This document shows positions 60,801 through 64,000 of a stretch of 64,000 bases of DNA, one piece after another. Under the pieces are notes generated by a model. It saw nothing but the letters and a program-made list of their open reading frames with translations. It ran no database searches and was not told where the DNA came from. The stretch comes from Cololabis saira (taxonomy: Eukaryota > Chordata > Actinopteri > Beloniformes > Belonidae). Location: contig NC_084601.1 of the NCBI RefSeq assembly GCF_033807715.1, positions 18,716,690 to 18,780,689 of the forward strand. Direction: 5' to 3'. The position numbers and the translations under genes are program-made. How positions within the stretch are numbered: the stretch's first letter is position 1; the number at the start of each line of letters is the position of its first letter.

Positions 60801-62635
60801 GAGGCCTGCGGACACACCAAAATCAAAACCTTCCTCTAATTGGACCTGAAAAAGTCGCAAAATTTGTTGCAGGTCACCTTTTTGAGAGAAAAAAGGTTGC
60901 CAGAGATGTCCGAAAAGTAGCTAAAAAGAGAACCGTAAAAATATCAAAAAATGTATCAGGCTAAAACCATGATGCATTACCGTATTTTTTGCACCATATG
61001 GCACACTTAAAGCTTCTCAAAAATCGGCAGTGCGCCTTATAATACGGTGTGACAACGGTATGAATTTTGTTGTGCTTACTGACCTCTAACCAATTTTGTG
61101 TGGTACACTGTGCTCAAAAGTCTGTCAAAATCTTTTACTGCGACTTTGGTAAGCGACGAAGCCGCCCCACTTGATTGATTTCTGGACCATTCAGCTGACA
61201 AAGTGATGTATCAAAGTCGGTTCAATATGGGTTGCAATATCAGACAACGTTAGATAACTAATTATGTAGTGCTGGCAAGTAACCATCACGAGTCCATGTT
61301 ACCATACTAACATAGACGTTAAGCCAACGTTAGGTTTTTAGCGTAAACACAATTTTCAAATCTAGATCATAATCCAATTATAATCAAATGTTGGAATACA
61401 ACGTTATTCCAACCTCACACTAACTTCAGGTGTCCGCTATCACTGGCAACAATAAACCAAACAGAGAACAATATGTGGTACTCTTACCTCCGGCACTTTT
61501 TATTAGTGGATTCGGGAAAGACGTATGATTTAAAATGTGAATGTATTTTCCTGTATTAGTTACAACTGAACGATATTCCGAGTTATTGTGAATGAGTTGA
61601 AAAAAGTTCAACTCACCTGAATGTTTTGTTAGCTTTATATAGGTTTTATCATGCGCCTTATAACCCTGTGCACCTTATGATCCGTAAAATGATCAGCTAA
61701 CTTTACCACAACCTGTACTGTATTTGAAGCTTTTCGGTGACATGTTGGAGATGGTGCTGTACCTGTGCCGTTAGCGTTGAGAGGACATTGGCTCCAGGGC
61801 AGGGGATCTTGAAAGGAGTTAAAAAGGTACCACATGATCCAGGCCATGATCGTGTTGTAGTACATACCCACCAAACCGGAGACAAGCATGGATGCAATAC
61901 CTACAAAAAGAAAGAAAAACTGACTGTATCCACAATTCTTTATGCAGTTTTGTATCCTTTCCAACTCTTTTGTTTAGGATGTTCGGTGACATTTGTTTAG
62001 TGTTTAGAAAACATTTATTTAGTGATTTAGGGCATTAAAAGATATATATGTATGAATATAAGAGTTTATATATAAAAAATCCATGTCAAGACTCTTTATT
62101 TTTCATTAAACCAACGTCCCGGTACAACTAAATACATTTCACCACAGCCTGTCCAAAGAGAACAAAAAAACTAAACAAACAACACAAGACATGGGTAGAC
62201 ATGTGCCCGAGGCTGCAGCCATGGGTAGGCACTGCCCTCTCATTAGCTTGAAAAGGGAGGGGGAAAAAAAGAAACATGTGTCCTCACAAGGACACAGTGT
62301 GATATTTAAAAAAAACACCTTGTCAAATCAGAATCAGAATCAGAAAAGCTTTATTGCCAGGTCAGACATAAATCAGACGAGAGAACTTGACTCCGGTTTA
62401 CACCGATGGCACCAATAATACGGACGCAATACGGACGTCTTATCATATTCTGAGTTCATATCAACCACACGTGCATGATTGTGTAATTACACACCAACTC
62501 CGGTCAGGTGAGGATTAATCGATCTCCAAACACCCACGCTGCCCTTCCTCAGACGCTGGCCAATGGCAAACTCGATGTGCAGCAGCGGGATTCCCTCCAG
62601 AACCAGCAGAATGAGGAACGGGATCATGAAGGCGC
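51641..62635 (-). CDS. slc6a19: slc6a19 (B0AT1), Na+-dependent neutral amino acid transporter, exons 2-12, 5' partial
   Basis: An SLC6-family symporter that takes up neutral amino acids with Na+ at the apical membrane of gut and kidney epithelium (family knowledge). Eleven exons on the minus strand join in frame: 62495-62635, 61763-61900, 56091-56272, 55873-55983, 53917-54029, 53699-53827, 53427-53583, 53085-53289, 52837-52996, 51950-52112, 51641-51850. All introns are GT-AG and phases match throughout, giving 568 codons and a stop. With exon 1 missing beyond the right edge, this fits the usual length of about 634 residues. Transmembrane segments 2-12 are present. [18 protein letters not shown] (TM6) and CLGLSTMFG (TM8) carry the conserved ion-site neighbourhoods. 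[19 protein letters not shown] and [16 protein letters not shown] closely match B0AT1. Close relatives (slc6a18, or a fish slc6a19 duplicate) cannot be excluded. Introns hold an L2-like LINE, a DIRS-like element and MITEs. Confidence 0.88.
51950..52112 (-). CDS. slc6a19: slc6a19 exon 11
   Basis: Cytoplasmic loop [18 protein letters not shown] and TM11 ([18 protein letters not shown]), ending VWDPEA. Donor GTAAGT. Confidence 0.92.
52113..52836 (-). other. slc6a19: slc6a19 intron 10
   Basis: No clear transposon. A short TTTTTAAGTGAGG duplication lies near 52550-52590. Confidence 0.6.
52837..52996 (-). CDS. slc6a19: slc6a19 exon 10
   Basis: TM9 ([20 protein letters not shown]) and TM10 ([20 protein letters not shown]). 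Confidence 0.9.
53085..53289 (-). CDS. slc6a19: slc6a19 exon 9
   Basis: Encodes [22 protein letters not shown]8 ([19 protein letters not shown]) and [14 protein letters not shown]. Confidence 0.92.
53427..53583 (-). CDS. slc6a19: slc6a19 exon 8
   Basis: Fourth extracellular loop ([14 protein letters not shown] ... [11 protein letters not shown]). Contains one sequon (NQTS). The position where I recall human B0AT1 having a sequon before TQ reads NHI and would not be glycosylated. Confidence 0.86.
53699..53827 (-). CDS. slc6a19: slc6a19 exon 7
   Basis: Encodes [20 protein letters not shown] and the rest of TM7, ending [12 protein letters not shown]. Confidence 0.9.
53917..54029 (-). CDS. slc6a19: slc6a19 exon 6
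   Basis: Encodes [20 protein letters not shown] and TM6 with the unwound GG stretch typical of SLC6 substrate sites. Confidence 0.9.
54160..55390 (+). mobile_element. 5'-truncated L2/CR1-type LINE in slc6a19 intron, antisense to the gene
   Basis: Plus-strand frames encode the C-terminal part of a reverse transcriptase. [20 protein letters not shown] and the catalytic YADDTQLY are in a frame from about 54176. A shift near 54650-54710 leads to [16 protein letters not shown] and [17 protein letters not shown], with a stop at 55191-55193. The 3' UTR ends in TATAAATAAAATG and TTATTATTATA. The frameshift makes it inactive. Confidence 0.9.
55873..55983 (-). CDS. slc6a19: slc6a19 exon 5
   Basis: Phase 0 on both sides, 37 codons: TM5 ([20 protein letters not shown]) and the start of the next loop. 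Confidence 0.9.
56091..56272 (-). CDS. slc6a19: slc6a19 exon 4
   Basis: Rest of the second extracellular loop ([16 protein letters not shown], sequon NTS) and TM4 ([18 protein letters not shown]), ending GIETTGK. Donor GTGTGA. The 5.5-kb intron before it is the largest here. Confidence 0.9.
56273..57235. other. Intron stretch before the DIRS-like element
   Basis: A possible old DNA-transposon scrap lies near 56570-56660. Nothing else recognised. Confidence 0.45.
57236..59930 (-). mobile_element. DIRS-like retrotransposon, degraded, same strand as slc6a19
   Basis: DIRS elements combine reverse transcriptase and RNase H with a tyrosine recombinase in place of a DDE integrase. On the minus strand the order is as expected. 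Reverse transcriptase lies at about 59850-59160 ([15 protein letters not shown], then [11 protein letters not shown] at 59421-59389). RNase H lies at about 59096-58790 ([29 protein letters not shown]). A linker includes [15 protein letters not shown] (about 58700-58620). The recombinase lies at about 58195-57340 ([31 protein letters not shown], then [21 protein letters not shown] residues after a frame change). Stops and frame changes are frequent. Outer ends are not resolved. Confidence 0.8.
59936..60175 (+). repeat. Interspersed repeat, copy 1 of a related pair
   Basis: It shares order and sequence with 63535-63740: GG(A)CTGGAATTT, ACCGG, CATATAAGGTA, GATGCTAACGTGG-like and TAGACTTAAATATT. 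Same orientation. The family is not identified. Confidence 0.6.
60460..60945. repeat. Probable non-autonomous DNA repeat
   Basis: Phrases such as GCCAACTCCTCAGCAAGG, AAGTCACTAGATGACATCAT and TTGCCAGAGATGTCCGAAAAG resemble a repeat I associate with many fish genomes. Ends not resolved. Confidence 0.35.
60985..61690. repeat. Inverted-repeat MITE-like element
   Basis: The left end TACCGTATTTTTTGCACC and the right end GCGCCTTATAACCCTGTGC ... GATCCGTAAA are diverged inverted forms built on a GCGCCTTATAA/TTATAAGGCGC motif. It lies in the large slc6a19 intron. Superfamily not assigned. Confidence 0.5.
61763..61900 (-). CDS. slc6a19: slc6a19 exon 3
   Basis: Encodes TM3 ([20 protein letters not shown]) and the start of the large second extracellular loop ([15 protein letters not shown]), including an N-glycosylation sequon NGT. 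Donor GTACAG. Confidence 0.88.
61901..62494 (-). other. slc6a19: slc6a19 intron 2
   Basis: Mostly unique sequence. 62325-62400 (CAGAATCAGAATCAG, then AAGCTTTATTGCCAG) looks like a short fish interspersed repeat. Confidence 0.5.
62495..62635 (-). CDS. slc6a19: slc6a19 exon 2
   Basis: First exon present in the window. Encodes TM2 ([20 protein letters not shown]) and the following cytoplasmic loop. AG acceptor at 62636-62637, donor GTGTGT. Its first two bases complete a codon from the missing exon 1. Confidence 0.88.
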
Positions 62636-63530
62636 CTGAAAGTGCATCATTCACATTTGTAATGTGTTATTAGTGGGCTATAATTCATATTGTTTAGTTC
62701 AATATAATTTCCATAAATATGGTTGTAAAAACAAGAACTCTGGAAAATATTACATAGCTGTTACAGAAGAAGGATCACATATTAATTGTTTCACAACATG
62801 CAAGTTTCAGCACAAGAAACATGATTAAACATTGCTGCTTCAGTACACAGAGGCTTGCAAGTTGATGCAAAAACATCACACTACCTCATTGTTATACAAA
62901 TTTCTAAATATTTTTTAGTTTAGATCACCCAGTCTCTTGATCAAAAATATATTGCCTCAAAATCTGTAAAATTATTAATTTTCTTGGTTCCAAAATTGTT
63001 GCCTGTCAACATCTGCCATTTACAGCCATGACATGATAATGTTTTGCATTAAGAAAGTATAAAGTATATACTTCAGTTAACATACTCAAATATTGTCAAG
63101 GCTTCATTACACTTTTGATGATACTTTTTGCAGCTTTTGACATGAAACCGTTGCGCATATGTCAGTGCAGAAATATTAAGGTTCAAATGTGCTTCTACAG
63201 AGGCAGGAGAGGATGGAGCCGAGTTTCAGACCCTACATCCTACACAAGTTGGCATCACAACTTGCGAATTTTACCATCTCAATATCTGTGTCCATGCTTT
63301 TATGGCATTTTGGACATGTCTGCAAGCGCCCCTTCACATTGTTGTGTATTTGGTCTTGGCATAAATAAACGTTTCCGTCTCTGCGATTAAAGTTGTGCTG
63401 ACAGTCGAACTGATACTTTGTTTGGGGTCGACTATCAGCACAATATATTTTGCTCATAAACAAAGTAGCTTTGCATTTTGCTGGAATTTCAAGTCTCTCT
63501 AAAACCACACAAGAAGACAGAGATGCACTT
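62636..63530 (-). other. slc6a19: slc6a19 intron 1 sequence
   Basis: No exon matching the transporter N-terminus (GLGNVWRFPY-type motif) was found on the minus strand, so exon 1 lies past 64000. Confidence 0.55.
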
Positions 63531-63534
63531 TAAA

Positions 63535-63740
63535 CGGCTGGGGACCGGAATTTGCAGATTTTTTCAGCTGGACCTACCGGTTATCGTCACTTCTTTACTG
63601 ATTATATTTTGGTCCGTTTTGTGCCTGCGCTATATAAGGTATACATTTAACCTGAAAGCATGACCTATACATGTAGCAGGAGCAAGATGCTAACGTGGAC
63701 ATTTTTAATAACCATAGACTTAAATATTATTGAGCAGAAA
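63535..63740 (+). repeat. Interspersed repeat, copy 2 of a related pair
   Basis: Diverged partner of 59936-60175, in the same orientation and immediately before a LINE fragment. Confidence 0.6.
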
Positions 63741-63744
63741 TTTT

Positions 63745-64000
63745 AAGATTCTTTTTAAATCCTTAAATGTTCTCTCTGCGCTGGTCTCTCCCTGTTGGTT
63801 CCTGTGTGCCTCAGTTGATCAGCTTTTTCTTGAGATACTGAGGTCTAGGGGGAAAGTCAGAAGCTACAGAGCCTTTGCAATCACTGCTTCAAAACTTTGG
63901 AACTCTCTGCCGCTGCACATCAGAGAAACCTCATCACTGTCCATTTTTAAAACCTGTTTGAAAACCTACTTTAAGGCTCTGGCCTTCAACCCAACATAAA
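63745..64000 (+). mobile_element. LINE 3' coding end (L2/CR1/Rex type), truncated
   Basis: The plus-strand frame gives SYRAFAITASKLWNSLPLHI and SIFKTCLKTYFKALAF, the classic C-terminus of fish non-LTR reverse transcriptases, and a stop at 63997-63999. The rest lies outside the window. Confidence 0.85.

Noticed and set aside
63233..63508. Cysteine-containing minus-strand frame near the expected slc6a19 exon 1
   Set aside because: It lacks the conserved SLC6 N-terminal motif and has no suitable splice donor joining it to exon 2 in phase.

Overview
This window looks like teleost fish nuclear DNA, probably from a spiny-rayed (acanthomorph) fish. The evidence is a spliced vertebrate SLC6 amino-acid transporter gene together with typical fish transposons: Tc1-like, hAT, L2/CR1-type LINEs, a DIRS-like element and tRNA-derived SINEs. 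There are no bacterial-style genes. Almost every long open frame outside the transporter is transposon debris or a chance frame in repeat DNA.

Layout. 1-5.9 kb is AT-rich non-coding DNA. It holds a doubtful pair of terminal exons at the left edge, a SINE, a TA microsatellite, a Tc1-like element (4034-5307) with a frameshifted transposase, and a palindromic MITE. 6.0-47.8 kb is one continuous array of two related, internally repetitive repeat families. Family 1 has about 15 copies. Its head is a GGGCCC hairpin and its tail is an inverted copy of the head terminus followed by a small hairpin. Family 2 has three bodies and three heads built on GGGCATGCC. Junctions lie in TTA/ATT tracts. Some family 1 copies carry an extra cassette: a 42-bp GC-box/CCAAT minisatellite, a CRE palindrome and a degenerate tRNA-like Pol III unit. 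A 5'-truncated LINE (46.08-47.12 kb) interrupts the last copy. 48.0-50.6 kb is an inverted LINE 5' part split by a hAT element with a perfect 8-bp target duplication.

51.2-62.6 kb holds the only host gene I can support: exons 2-12 of slc6a19 (B0AT1, a Na+-dependent neutral amino acid transporter) on the minus strand. All splice sites and phases are consistent and give 568 codons. The first exon lies beyond the right edge. Its introns are enlarged by an L2-like LINE fragment, a DIRS-like retroelement and several MITE-like repeats. The window ends in another LINE 3' fragment.

The least explained part is the 42-kb array. Both families share a termini design that fits Helentron-type rolling-circle elements. 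The repeat units are also loaded with paired GC-box and CCAAT (NF-Y-type) motifs, and six copies carry Pol III-like cassettes. These functional readings are inference; the sequence shows only the motifs and their arrangement.
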